DNA of 64,000 nt from Crossaster papposus. Lineage: Eukaryota > Echinodermata > Asteroidea > Velatida > Solasteridae. The translations under genes and the position numbers were made by a program. This document shows, one piece after another, positions 32,136-43,215 of the stretch. The stretch lies in contig JBAIAA010001105.1 of NCBI GenBank assembly GCA_037893245.1, positions 1 through 64,000 on the forward strand, read 5' to 3'. Position 1 is the first letter of the stretch, and each line of letters begins with the position of its first letter. The notes under the pieces were generated by a model, which was not told where the DNA came from, ran no database searches, and saw nothing but the letters and a program-made list of their open reading frames with translations.

Positions 32136-32411
32136 AATACGATTAGGTCCATTAACATTTAGATACAATCATGCATGAATGGCAGGAGTTGAAAAGAATT
32201 AAAGATGTACCGGCTGCTAGTGCTAGTATTGATGTTAACATGACAATACTAGTGGACAAAGAAGCGATGATCATAGATACTCCAAGCATAAAACCGCTGA
32301 CCGTCACCACAGTGCGAGTACCAAACATGACCTCAAGTGGCCTGGCCAGGAGACCTATAATAAAACACAAAATATTGCATCAAAGACTAGACCTGAAAGA
32401 AGTCAAGGAAC

Positions 32412-34210
32412 CAGACCGTGCGTCGCCCGTCGCCCGTCGCCCGTCGCCCGTCGCCCGTCGCCCGTCGCCCGTCGCCCGTCGCCCGTCGCCCGTCGCCCGT
32501 CGCCCGTCGCCCGTCGCCCGTCGCCCGTCGCCCGTCGCCCGTCGCCCGTCGCCCGTCGCCCGTCGCCCGTCGCCCGTCGCCCGTCGCCCGTCGCCCGTCG
32601 CCCGTCGCCCGTCGCCCGTCGCCCGTCGCCCGTCGCCCGTCGCCCGTCGCCCGTCGCCCGTCGCCCGTCGCCCGTCGCCCGTCGCCCGTCGCCCGTCGCC
32701 CGTCGCCCGTCGCCCGTCGCCCGTCGCCCGTCGCCCGTCGCCCGTCGCCCGTCGCCCGTCGCCCGTCGCCCGTCGCCCGTCGCCCGTCGCCCGTCGCCCG
32801 TCGCCCGTCGCCCGTCGCCCGTCGCCCGTCGCCCGTCGCCCGTCGCCCGTCGCCCGTCGCCCGTCGCCCGTCGCCCGTCGCCCGTCGCCCGTCGCCCGTC
32901 GCCCGTCGCCCGTCGCCCGTCGCCCGTCGCCCGTCGCCCGTCGCCCGTCGCCCGTCGCCCGTCGCCCGTCGCCCGTCGCCCGTCGCCCGTCGCCCGTCGC
33001 CCGTCGCCCGTCGCCCGTCGCCCGTCGCCCGTCGCCCGTCGCCCGTCGCCCGTCGCCCGTCGCCCGTCGCCCGTCGCCCGTCGCCCGTCGCCCGTCGCCC
33101 GTCGCCCGTCGCCCGTCGCCCGTCGCCCGTCGCCCGTCGCCCGTCGCCCGTCGCCCGTCGCCCGTCGCCCGTCGCCCGTCGCCTTAAATGTGTCTGGCCT
33201 TTGACCTTGACGGATGTGGATTTTAGAGTTGGCGCGGAAGGGTATTCAGGGCATGCAAATCATTACGTTGCATAAGCGGATACATGCAGTTGACAATGGC
33301 CAATCGTGAGTATTGTATAGTTTTGTATGTACATGTACACTGTACATGTACATTGTTGAATAAGCCTACGTTACGTTTCGTGGATTGTAGTGACTTTATT
33401 TGTGTTGGCACTGCCAACGAGGTTTGTATTTGTTTCAGTCCTAATCAATTGCATTTCTCACTGGCAGCCATATTGAAAAAACAATAGTGACATCGATCAT
33501 GCAAATTAAAGTATAGTTATGGTTCCGAGGGCAATTTTAATAAAGAACACGTAATACTTAACATTCATATCATTTCTGATTTTAATATACATCCCCAGTA
33601 TTAGTATACACGCTTCAAACAACTGCCACATTTTCCACAAGTTCCATTGGCTTTGCCGATTTTTTGGAGAAAGACCTGAACAGTTTGAAACGTTAAATTC
33701 CAACATCCAATTGAAACACTTGCACAAAAAGTGCAACCCTTTGTGACTAATTTTGTTTGAGTATAATGAAACGAATCCTTTTCTGGTCAGCCATATTTTA
33801 TCACTGAATGACATTGGAAGCACCTGCCACATTTTTGCTGTCCTTGTGTATTACAAACAGCAGGAATTCGAGGCTTGAAGTGGGCACAATATTACCTAAC
33901 ATCTACATTTGTTTTCTACATCAACAAGTAATTTTCATCATCTTCAGCAAACATTCATGTCAGTCGAATGACAAGTTTTGATGTTGTTGGTGTATTTGTG
34001 TCTTATTGTTGCAGAATAACCAATAAATGAAATTGTTGCTGTTGAATTGATCTTCTGAATTGTAAGAGCTCATACACAGACCTTTAATGCATTGTGTAAA
34101 CATGCATACACATTTCACACATACACACATATCACCAAATGAAACATGCGCATGCGTCAAGGTCAAAGGCCAAGCACAATTAAGACGACGCGCGACGGGC
34201 GACGCACGAC
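32412..34210. repeat. Inverted-repeat element, one arm expanded into a heptamer satellite
   Basis: The right end (about 34155-34210, CGTCAAGGTCAAAGGCC ... CGACGGGCGACGCACGACG) is the inverted counterpart of the left end. The left end reads CGTGCGTCGCCC, then a long GTCGCCC array, then CCTTAAATGTGTCTGGCC and TTTGACCTTGACG. Copy B of the duplication lacks the element: homology stops after AACCAGAC at about 32418 and 53772. No transposase is seen inside. Confidence 0.65.
32421..33183. repeat. Perfect (GTCGCCC)n heptanucleotide array, about 109 copies
   Basis: About 763 bp of uninterrupted 7-bp repeat. Because 7 is not divisible by 3, three repeats encode a seven-residue period (RPSPVAR), giving long spurious open frames. 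It ends CGTCGCCTTAAATG at 33183. Confidence 0.97.
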
Positions 34211-34254
34211 GTTTGGAGTGGCACATATGAAATTCCATAGAACCTCTATATTGA

Positions 34255-34672
34255 ATAGTCCAGAAAAAAACGTGGAATCAAATTTTGGAATAGTCTGACG
34301 GATGATATCAAGCAGCCTTGTTCTCTTCAAATGTTTAGAAAAAATCTCAAACGTAACTTGCTCAATGATGATAATTAATTAATTTATTATTTGGCCTGAT
34401 CTCCTGCAAGTCTAATTGTTTATTGTAGTCCTTGTAAGTTGTCCGTAGTTTATGTGTCTGGGGGTGGGGAAAGGGTGGGGGAAAGGGAAAGGAATAAAAG
34501 CTTTGGCTCTTTTCCCAATGTTGACCTGTTCTTTTTTCTACACTTAGTTTAATTTTCTTACTATTTTTTTAACTGTTTGTATTTATTTTGTGCTTACCTG
34601 CTAATGATTGTTTTCTTGTTGCCAACATTGAAATACGTGTGTGAATAAACTTGAACTTAAAACTTGAAACAG
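34255..34672 (+). mobile_element. LINE 3'-end fragment
   Basis: Plus strand. A short coding remnant resembles the C-terminus of CR1-group ORF2 (KFWNS followed by DDIKQPCSLQMFRKNLKRNL), stopping near 34376. A 3' UTR then ends in AATAAACTTGAACTTAAAACTTGAAAC, a short AACTTG-type repeat tail. 5'-truncated at insertion, as is typical. Confidence 0.65.
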
Positions 34673-34804
34673 TACTGCACAAAAGTTCTGATTCCCACAA
34701 CTGTATTGTCATTTTTTCCCCAAACAATCTACAGTGAGTAACGGTTAAAGCGGGCCTGAATCACATGCGATATTTCAAACCTTACCGGTAACACATACAA
34801 ACGC

Positions 34805-34989
34805 ATACAAGTGGGTAAATGCCGTCAATAGGGGACGGGGCATTGTCCGACCGTCTTCCCTCTTTTGTTTGTACTCTAACGTTTTCGGATGATCGCCATA
34901 GGATTTGCACACGAGTCTGAATCGGGGACCTTTGCGGAATAGGGGACCCCATTGTTCCCTTTGTCATACGTCCCCTATTTCAATCAAAA
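34805..34989. mobile_element. 185-bp insertion with 8-bp target duplication in transporter exon 1
   Basis: Flanked by ACAAACGC at 34797-34804 and 34990-34997. Copy B has an uninterrupted exon at this position (near 57097-57108). The interior has opposed AATAGGGGACG motifs near both ends. A diverged relative lies near 51700-51785 (CACACGAATTTCAATCGGGG). The 8-bp duplication suggests a hAT-type MITE. Confidence 0.82.
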
Positions 34990-35561
34990 ACAAACGCACT
35001 GATAATGGATATCATCCAGCCGACCAGCCAGGTTTGTGACGCGAATTGCTCTTGTAGTGTGGGTAACATCACTCCCAGACCCTTGACGAGCCACATCCTG
35101 GCCACATAGCCAACAAACATACAGAGAACTGCGTACCAACCCTGGTGGATCCGACAAGCTTGGGTCTTGCCCATAATGAAGCCCTGTCTGATATTCCGTC
35201 AATTTTCGCCTTCGCTGTAACAGCTATAATGCGCAAAACAACCACCAAATTGTTGTTGTCCAGATGTTACGCTAAAGTTCAATGCCGTGATGTTTCTCGC
35301 TACAAAACTATTCGTCAGTTTTCGCCTTTGCTGTGACAGCTACAATAAGCAAACCACTAAATATTTCTGTGGCAATTCTTGTTGTCTGGAGGTTACAGTA
35401 AAGCTCAATGCCGTTTGTGTCTCGCAACAAAACTTAAACCAACATAACCATATTATTAATCCCAAGAGTTCCATTATGGACTCAATGAAGCATACGCTCT
35501 CTTTACCATTGTTAATTTACGTCACACACATACAATCAGTTTTCATTCCCACTGGGCCCTG

Positions 35562-36329
35562 CAGGAGGGTGGGGGGGGGGGGGGGTGGTGGAAGGGGTGT
35601 CGCGCAATCATTCACGATCGCAGTTTGGGTACACTCCATTTTTTTAAAAGGTGATGACCATTAAACATAAATAAAAAATCCATGTATACTGTTAAAATTC
35701 TCTCTTTAACAGCACTGAAAACATAATAGATTATTGAAAGAGTATTTTCAGTTGTTGAGGTGCTTAGTTTTAAATAAAATGTGTAAAATTATTACCGACA
35801 ATTTTCCGTTGGTTTATTGCAGCAGCTAACGTGTATGAATGGGTCCAGGTGGGAATTTCGTTACAAAACGTCTCCCCTACAATGGCTACAAATATCGACA
35901 TAATGTGACAAAAATTATCGTTCATCCTCTGATTTTTTTCCACTAACGTAATAATTAGGAATAGATCTTTCATTCCTGAAAGTTAAATAAAAATCCCTTG
36001 GTACATCCTCTAGATATTTGACATTTTGTTTTTAATGGTTTTTTTTTAATGGTTTCTGCCAATTCTCAAACGCGAAAGTTTACGCCATGCCTGTACTGTA
36101 CATATCTGGCTTTGCGGACGTAGCGGAAATCACTGAATTCGGGGAGCGATGCACAGAGCTCGTCGAGTGCAAATTTGCTGCGCTTCGAGGTAGCGATCTA
36201 TACGTATTTACTGTATGAGATGTGCGGCTCGTGAGCGTGGAAGAATGAATGAGATACATTTCAACGTTGGTGGTTCACTTTTTGGGCCCCCTTCCGCAAA
36301 ACCTCCCCCCCCCCCCCCCCCCCCCTTTG
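35562..36329. mobile_element. Diverged hAT-type MITE, copy 3
   Basis: Begins CAGGAGGGTGGGGG and ends CCCCCCTTTG, flanked by 8-bp duplications GGGCCCTG (35554-35561 and 36330-36337). The interior resembles the 2663 and 16176 copies, for example the CTGGCTTTGCGGACGTAG to AATGAGATACATTTCAACG block at 36110-36265. Copy B of the duplication has the empty site with a single GGGCCCTG at 57751-57758. Confidence 0.88.
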
Positions 36330-36375
36330 GGGCCCTGGTGGCACATTGCCATAACCACATACATTATTTAGGTCT

Positions 36376-38640
36376 GTGGCCATAACGCGTTGAACTAAAA
36401 TGTACATAGCTCCGTCACTTTGGAGATTGGCCTCTGATTAGTGAAACCCCACGTACCGACCAATACAATGTTTACACACGGGATGCGTGTTATATAATCT
36501 TAAGGTTTGACCACTGCAATGTAGTGTTTGGGACAACACCATAACAGTTTGCAAGACAAAACTGCGGCCATATACTCCACCGACTGAGGAACCTTGAAGC
36601 CGGTGTTTATTTTTCGTGAATAAGTTGTGCTTATTAATTTGTTCATGGTTTCGTTCAGTCTATTGTGAGCTTAAACCACTGTTTTTTTAGTTTTTTACTT
36701 TTGATGAAACCTTCAAGTTATAAACATGTATTTGCGTTTTTGTATCACTGTGGAAACATGGCTTTGTTCTCGTGGACAAAATGGTTAGAAAGTCGAGCAC
36801 GTTTTCAAAATGCTCCCATTTCAACCACAATTATTGTCCTGAGTTGAAATTTCGACCCAATATACCCTATATTATACCGTAACCCAAACACTAACCCTAA
36901 CCCACATTCTAACCCTAGTTTTTGAGTAATTTAAGTACAATTGAAAAATCGAATTCGTGAAATTCCTTATGGAGACCTATTCATCTAAAGAAATTACCCT
37001 TTGGAGACCTTTTCATTCCCATTTTCCCCATTGTGTTTAAGTCTCCAGAGGGTACCGTATTTCGCACCATCACGGTATTCCTGCACCAATCAGTTCATAA
37101 AACAAGGGTTTACAAAGAAGAATCGGCATCTCCTTCCGGGTACCGGTACAACTGCATTTATGTTCTGCTGATTTGACATGAGATTTGCATTTACTCTTCA
37201 ATCTGAAGGATTTTTAAAGTTCATAATACTCAAGAGTAATTCCAATGGAACAATTCCTAGAAACAGTATAATTAATGCCACCTACAATACCTGTTTCCTA
37301 ACAATTTACAAAACCAAAAGTATTTTCTTCTGTTAAATAAAAACCTAAAAGTCTAAACTTTTACTGGAAGTATTATTATGTTTGCTTACAAAGTACACAA
37401 TGACTCAGGACGCATAACCCACGCTCTAAAATATTCTCATCACTAAAATTCAATTTGGTTAATGAATGTTCATTATTTTGTTTAAACGCAGACAATATGC
37501 CGATTGTGGGGCTGGTTGATCCCAAAAGAAAATTACGGAAACAAATTGCAGTTCCACCTGAATAGCTGTATAAATACAATGAGAAGTGCGTATATATTAT
37601 CTCAAATTTGGTTAAATGCAGTGTGTTTATCATGAATTGATATCACTGCATAATAATCAATTTTTAGCAAGACCCAGTTGACTTCTGCACAATGCAGCTC
37701 ATGAATATTTTCGATGTAGTGGCAGACACGCCATACAAGTAAGGTACAAACTATAAACATCATTGATTAGAGACAGCATAAATGCATCCTCTTATCTTAT
37801 GGGATTTCACTGACTGTTATTAAGGTACTCTATATTTGTGTATAAACTAATCATTTTAAATACCTATCATTTCACACAGATCCGTATTGTATACATTACT
37901 ATTTTTTGTTTGGTTTATTTGCAATTTGTTTGGGTGAATGGGGTTCCAGTAAGTTACAAAACAATAAAACAATTCTTGGGTCGGGAGCCCCAAAATAGGG
38001 TCAGTCGGAAATGAGAACCACATAAAAAGGGCCGTCCTAATAAACGCACCTTGCGAGAGCCAAATAATTTTCCATTTTCCAGGCCTATTCCATTTTATAA
38101 CTAAATTATTCAACGACAAAGGGCATAATGATCCTATAAAATTGCTATAAAATTGTCAATGCCATTCTAATATAATTTGGTATTACAATTTGAGTACTAA
38201 AATCTGGAAATTCATGCATGGTCATTATTAGTCATAATATTTCTTTTTATTTCCCATTTTGTAATAAAGATACGTTTCACAACATTTAATGTTTTAAATT
38301 TGGAATGTCCCATTTGTATCCTTTCTTTAGCTGTTATGAATACTGGTATTATTTTCTACCCGATATAGCACTATTCAATTTCAGATCCCATCAAAGTAGG
38401 ACTGAAAACTAACTAGATATATGTGGGCAAACAAGGTAGGAATCGGACAGCAGCTGCCACACAAGGGCAAGGAAAGTACAGTGCGAAGTTCACTCATCAA
38501 TGGTTTTTTATTTTGTATTCAAAATAAACTATTTTTGAACTCATGATTGTCGTATACCTTTGCTGTCTATAGTACCATTAGGTAGAAGTTCCTCAAATCA
38601 ATATAGCGCCCTCTAACATTTCTTAATATGTTTTACTATT
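36376..38640. other. Intergenic, nothing recognised
   Basis: AT-rich sequence after duplication copy A. A few degenerate telomere-like CTAACCC units occur near 36880-36920. No gene or clear repeat is supported. Confidence 0.45.
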
Positions 38641-38644
38641 GTTA

Positions 38645-39290
38645 CTTCAGGTCTGGATGGCATAAAACAAGCCCCTATAATAAGCGACCACCTGCGAACT
38701 TCAGTGGACAAGTTGGACCTACGCAATACTTCAGTGGCCTATCACCGACGGAGACCTTTTAACTATTTTGTTGCCTTTTGCCGTCTGGCAGTTGATGGTG
38801 ACCGAGACATACCGATAAGCCGATCAAAGTGTGTCTGGAAATACAGCCTGGACTCCAACAAATCTTCCTGAAATTATGGCATTTGTGACATTGCGGCTTC
38901 AGTGTGCATGGGGATCAACAAAAGGCCTCGCTATGATATGCACTGGTCGAGGTCAGAAGTCCTGCGAAGCCCTGTGTATCCATTAACCATGTACCGCAAC
39001 CGATTTGACGCAATCCTTCGATTTTTCCAACTTGCCAACAGTAGAGCTAAATAGACTACCCCTGACAAACTGTCTAAAGTTTGCCCCCTGCTGGACAACA
39101 CTTCTGACGAATTATGGCGACTGCAGTATAGACACGAAAGAAATTCGCTGCAAAACAGTTCCACCAGACTCGGCGAGATTCACAAACCTTCTGTCGTACA
39201 GGTTTATGAGTGGTTCAGATTTAGCCGCCCAATTATGGCAGTACTATGCACACCACCACAGATCCCTAAAATAGTGGAAACGAGTTTTCT
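38645..39290 (+). pseudogene. piggyBac-type transposase fragment
   Basis: Reading across frames on the plus strand gives FNYFVAFCRLAVDGD, then MGINKRPRYDMHWSRSEVLR, PLTMYRNRFDAILRFFQLAN and DKLSKVCPLLDN. The order MGI..P....W, then RF..ILRF, then KV.PLLD matches the N-terminal half of DDE_Tnp_1_7 (piggyBac) transposases. Stops and frame changes (near 38865 and 39053) make it dead. The catalytic aspartates and the Cys-rich end were not found. No TTAA-flanked ends were located. Confidence 0.7.
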
Positions 39291-41109
39291 TGAACATTCT
39301 AAACCCCCCCCAAAAAAATTAAAACAAATTTAAAAAAAATATATTAGTATATGTAATAAGTTATGATTTATGAACCATTCCTGAACAAAACAAGCTACAT
39401 GTATTTCCTTAAATCTATATTGTTCTAATTACCAGAACAATAATTTGGGAGTTTTATTTATTGTGCTTGCAAGAGTTGCCTTCCATGGGCTTGTCTAATG
39501 AGGGCGCCATACACTGAAAGTTTGCTAAAATTAATGTGCCTGGTAAATAACTGAACATGCTAGGCCCAAAACTGTGGAACCAAAGCCTGTGTGATGAAAT
39601 ATGTCCTAGGGTTGATAGGGTTAACAAACGCCGTCGTTCGTGCTTTGCTCGGCATCCATGATTGTAAAACTTCGGATATTACTATAAAATACAACCCCCC
39701 AAATCTACCCATTTATGATAATTCAAGCAATTACCAATGATGTATTCTACCACTGATCTGTATTATAAACCCACAGACACAAACCAGTATATCCACTCAT
39801 CCAGCTGTCACCCTAGACATTTTACGACTGTTGTAGCATTTAGTCAGGCCCTCAGACTCAAAAGAATTTGTTCTAACGACTATGATTTCTCCCGCCATTT
39901 ACAGATACTGAAGAATAACTTGGTTGCCAGGGGTCACAGCTCCCGCCAAGTTCAACTTGCCATTGCCAGAGCCAAAGCTGTACCCAGAAATTTTGCTCTA
40001 AAGGTAAAGGCCCCGAGGTTGATGCCAAACCCAAGTTCCCCCTGGTGACTACCTCTCACCCCAGTCTCCCTTCCCTTCGCAAAATCACTTACGACAGCTA
40101 TCCCATTCTCCACACTTTAGATCGCCTTGTCCGTGCCATCCCCGAAAGCCCTGTATTGGCTTATAGGCGCCCTCAAAATCTACGAGACCTCATTGTCCGA
40201 GCCGAAGTTCCCAACTTGGATGCATCTCCTCCCATCCAGCACGGAACTTTCAAGTGCAGTTCCAGATGTGTGGTTTGCCAGATCCACATCCAGGAGTCTG
40301 ATTCCTTTTCTGGCCACTCTTCTGGTACCACTCATAGAATTATTGGTAACATCACTTGCAGTACATCTGATGTCATATATCTCATGTCTTGCAGGTTTCG
40401 TGGAGTTCAGTATGTCGGAGAGACAACGAATGCCCTAAAATAGCGTTTCTTCGGTCATCGATCGACTGTCAACAACAAGAAACTGGATACCCCCGTCGTT
40501 AATCACTTTAACCAGCCTAACCATTGCATTTCTGATGTGATTCTACAGGGCATATAATCACTTGGCCATCAGAAAGACTTATACCGGTTTCAAACTATGC
40601 AGTTACGCGGGCTATCGAAATATTTAACCCCGAGATTACCCGGGTAATTTGGAGCGTTCACACTACACTTCTCGTGGTTAGAAATTATCCGGGTTAACGG
40701 CCTCGAAATCCCACTTAACCCGGGTAATTTCTAACCCTACTCGCATACCGGTTTTACACTATGCAGTTACCCAAGTTATTTCGGGGTTATCAAAATATTT
40801 AACCCCGAGATTACCCATGTAATTTGGAGCGTTAACTCCGGGTTAACTGCCTCGAAAACCACTTAACCCGTGTAATTTCTAACACTACCCGCGAGGTGGG
40901 TTAACCCCCAATCTCGGGGTTAACGACGGCCTTGAGGCAATTCTCCGGGTTACTTTTCAGTATAGTGTGAATGCTCGCCGGGTTTTCTTCAACCCGGGTC
41001 CGCCGTGATCAGTGCAGCCAGCCTTGCGCGTGCGCGCTGCGAAAGTCAAACAATGACGTAATTTATTTAGTAGCCCCTTGTAATGGCTGTACGTATTGAA
41101 ACATTATGA

Positions 41110-41290
41110 AGCACGATATGTGGCAGAGAAACCCCCCCCCCCCCCCCCCTCTTTGTGTTGACCATTGTGTTCCCGGAATCTTAGGAATTTCTTTTAGGTT
41201 TCAAGGGGGGATGGGTTAGGTTACAATAGTGTTGAGTGCGTATAAAGTATAGGGATAATAGGGGGGTACCCCTCTGCCACATATCGTGCT
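41110..41290 (+). mobile_element. AGCACGATATG MITE, copy 2
   Basis: AGCACGATATGTGGCAGAG at the left and CTCTGCCACATATCGTGCT at the right. About 181 bp with a C tract near 41132. Nested inside 40582-41942. Confidence 0.88.
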
Positions 41291-41402
41291 GGGTATATAT
41301 TGAAAGACACCAGTCTGTAGTGTTCAGTAACTCGTCTTGATAAGTTTGTTTTACGTACACTAAATGCAAGACACCAGTCTTAACACGTGCACGTACATAT
41401 GA

Positions 41403-41417
41403 AGCGCTGTGGCAAAG

Positions 41418-41455
<38 letters not shown>

Positions 41456-41581
41456 CTTTGTGTTGACCATTGTGTTCCAAGAATCTCGGTTTCAAGGGGG
41501 ATGTGTTGGGTAACAATAGTGTAGAGTGTGTATAGGGGATAGGAATAAGAGGGGGGCACCCCTCTGCCACGGTATCGTGCT
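41403..41581 (+). mobile_element. AGCACGATATG MITE, copy 3
   Basis: Left end diverged (AGCGCTGTGGCAAAG), right end CTCTGCCACGGTATCGTGCT. It has a C tract of about 30 bp near 41420 and a shared TTGTGTTGACCATTGTGTTC interior. Confidence 0.82.
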
Positions 41582-42429
41582 GGGTATATACGTACACGTG
41601 TAGGGAAACACATTTTTCTATCGGCTTGTCATTTTATACACGTGCATAATCCAGAGTTCCTCTTTTTTTCATAATAATGGCGAAACGAAAAGAACAACAA
41701 ACTGGTCTGAAAATGATCAACGCTACTGTTTCTAATTCCATGTCGGGCGCGATTTTTCTATCAAGGTGAGCGCAAAGGATTGTGGGAGGGCAGAGGTCAA
41801 ACAATGCACATTCTCCGGGTTGTCGTTTTATGTGCCACTTTGTAGTGTGAAACCGATTCTCCGGGTTAGTTTTAACCCGGGTATGGCCAACTACAGGGGT
41901 GATTAATTACCCGGGTAAGTCCAGAGTAATGTGAAAACGGTATTAGTCACCTATACCTACTCTCCAGACTATTGTTACCTAAACGCGACCCCCTAAAAAC
42001 CTCAAAAGAATTCCTGAGAAACCACAACATTTCGCGTTCGCGATATCTCATATCTTGCTTCATGTATATTGTAAAATTGCAATTTGATCCCACATGAGAT
42101 TCATTTGACGAGTGATCAGCCAGTGGATTCTAGATTTTATTTAGGCTCATTTTGTATCATTTTTTCAACATTTCTTATAACGGTCATTTTAAATTTGTTT
42201 TTAAATGGAAATAAGGCATTTTAGTCTCCTTTTTAAAGGGACCAATATACCATTTGTCAGTTGTATATATTTTTTTCGTTTGAAGCCGCAAACGTGAAAG
42301 GTGCTTATATAGAAAGCAACCCGGTGAAGTTTTAGCTCTGTTAATGCTGCCCGAGAAAACAATATTCAAAAATGTCGATTTCAATTCAATTTTTTTCCTA
42401 GTCACAATTTGAATTTAGACCACATTTTG

Positions 42430-42645
42430 CGTATAAAGCAAGGGGTATTTCTTGGATTTGGGCTACAAAACGCGTTTTAAACTGAATTTGGTTAGTCGGA
42501 AAAATCATTTAAAAGTAGGATATAAACATCCACACAATCGTCCTTTAAAACTGTGCGTTTTTGTGTTATTCTTGTGTACAACGAGTTTTTGGGGTCACTC
42601 TTCTGACCCCAAAAACTCGAGCTGTTTGGGTGTAATCGTACAACT
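42430..42645 (-). repeat. Fragment of the AAAGGGG...CTGTGTCC MITE family
   Basis: Reverse-complement similarity to the interiors of 31784-32135 and 52695-53491 (TTGTGTACAACGAGTTTTTG, ACTCGAGCTGTTTGGGTGTA). Terminal repeats were not recognised. Confidence 0.5.
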
Positions 42646-42678
42646 TATAGCTGCGGTGATGCTGCTATCTCGCAGTCC

Positions 42679-42819
42679 CACTAACCTCTACACTTGAACG
42701 GATCATCGCCCATTCCGCCGTGCTAACGCTTGAAGTGGGCGCGCACGAGAAGTGCAACATGGCGGACCCACGACGTCCCTTCTGTGAGCCAATGAAATGT
42801 CCAGGTGTAGAGGTCAGTG
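42679..42819 (+). mobile_element. CACTGACCTCTACACCTGGAC MITE, copy 1
   Basis: Left CACTAACCTCTACACTTGAAC mirrors right GTCCAGGTGTAGAGGTCAGTG. About 141 bp with CAACATGGCGGACCCACGAC inside. First of five copies around the LINE. Confidence 0.85.
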
Positions 42820-42872
42820 GGTACGGTACGTATGACGTAATGTTTATAAATAATAAATGTACGGAGTAAATC

Positions 42873-43015
42873 CACTGAACTCCACACCTGGACGGATCAT
42901 TGCCCATATTCTGCCGTGCTAACGCTTGAAGTCGGCGCGAACGAGAAGTGCAACATGGCGGACCCAAGACGTCACTTCTGTGAGCCAATGAAATGTCCAG
43001 ATGTAGAGGTCTGTG
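42873..43015 (+). mobile_element. CACTGACCTCTACACCTGGAC MITE, copy 2
   Basis: Same family and orientation. Flanking CGGAGTAAATC and GATTTACTCCG are also inverted, so the fold-back may extend beyond these limits. Confidence 0.83.
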
Positions 43016-43215
43016 GATTTACTCCGTTCATTTTTTATTTGAAAAAGGGCGCTGTCATGAGCTTGACACGAATTTAGTTCACGCTATCAAACAGACCGGA
43101 TTTTCTTGAATTTTATCGTCTTTTTGTACTGCCGCTACTTCTAAAGTCTGCCAACGTTTGTATTGTCTACTGTAGTACACTATTAGTGATAAATTGGCCC
43201 AGAGGAGTACTCAGA

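Larger units (their letters stand above)
28862..35174 (-). pseudogene. SLC16-like (monocarboxylate transporter-type) gene, copy A, probably disrupted
   Basis: Minus strand, four exons: 35174-34786 (interrupted), 32354-32211, 30534-29674 and 28983-28862. Exons 2-4 match copy B in length (144, 861 and 122 nt) and phase, with AG acceptors and GT donors (the exon 2 donor is GTACAT, weaker than the GTAAAT of copy B). Exon 1 begins MGKTQACRIHQGWYAVLCMF and reads to WMISIISAFV. There a 185-bp insertion (34805-34989) introduces a stop two codons later; the original end of the exon survives at 34786-34804. Exon 3 keeps the YGWRGAFVILGG region and several membrane helices and differs from copy B at roughly one residue in ten. 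If the insert were spliced out the gene could still work, but I see no suitable sites. Confidence 0.75.
28785..36375. repeat. Segmental duplication, copy A
   Basis: Collinear, same orientation as 49900-57797. The shared order is: terminal exon of an SLC16-like gene, the 861-bp exon 3, a TIR MITE, exon 2, exon 1, then an upstream stretch with an internal duplication of about 160 bp (TTCGCCTTCGCTGT-type units, about 35190-35440). It ends near CATTGCCATAACCACATAC. Copy-specific insertions here are telomere-like DNA, a heptamer-expanded element, a 185-bp insert in exon 1 and a hAT element. Confidence 0.9.
40582..41942. mobile_element. TIR element with TTA duplication (Harbinger-like), nested in the Penelope-like element
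   Basis: Ends TACCGGTTTC and GAAAACGGTA are flanked by TTA at 40579-40581 and 41943-41945. The sequence is filled with TAACCCGGGTAATT-type repeats in both orientations. It holds two AGCACGATATG MITEs (41110-41290 and 41403-41581). TWA target duplications suggest PIF/Harbinger; no transposase is present. Confidence 0.72.
39690..42050 (+). pseudogene. Penelope-like retroelement, RT tail and GIY-YIG endonuclease, split by an insertion
   Basis: Frame 39737-40048 reads TDLYYKPTDTNQYIHSSSCH and SQALRLKRIC, the end of a Penelope-type reverse transcriptase. Frame 40045-40440 follows with a Cys motif (CSSRCVVC), then DVIYLMSC...VQYVGETTNALK, a stop, and RFFGHRSTVNNKKL. This is the GIY-YIG type endonuclease of Penelope-like elements, with YL...QYVGETT as the nuclease core. 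Frameshift near 40045 and a stop at 40441 inactivate it. The catalytic RT half is missing 5'. A 1361-bp DNA element interrupts it at 40582-41942. An intact protein would nick the target and copy element RNA. Confidence 0.78.

Noticed and set aside
32421-33183. CRISPR-like array
   Set aside because: A contiguous 7-bp repeat with no spacers, in an animal genome.
32171-33275. Long open frames encoding RPSPVAR repeats (up to 338 aa)
   Set aside because: They are translations of the perfect 7-bp array in two frames, partly antisense to transporter exon 2. No evidence of a real protein.
36880-36920. Second telomeric tract
   Set aside because: Only a few scattered CTAACCC units; too degenerate to call.
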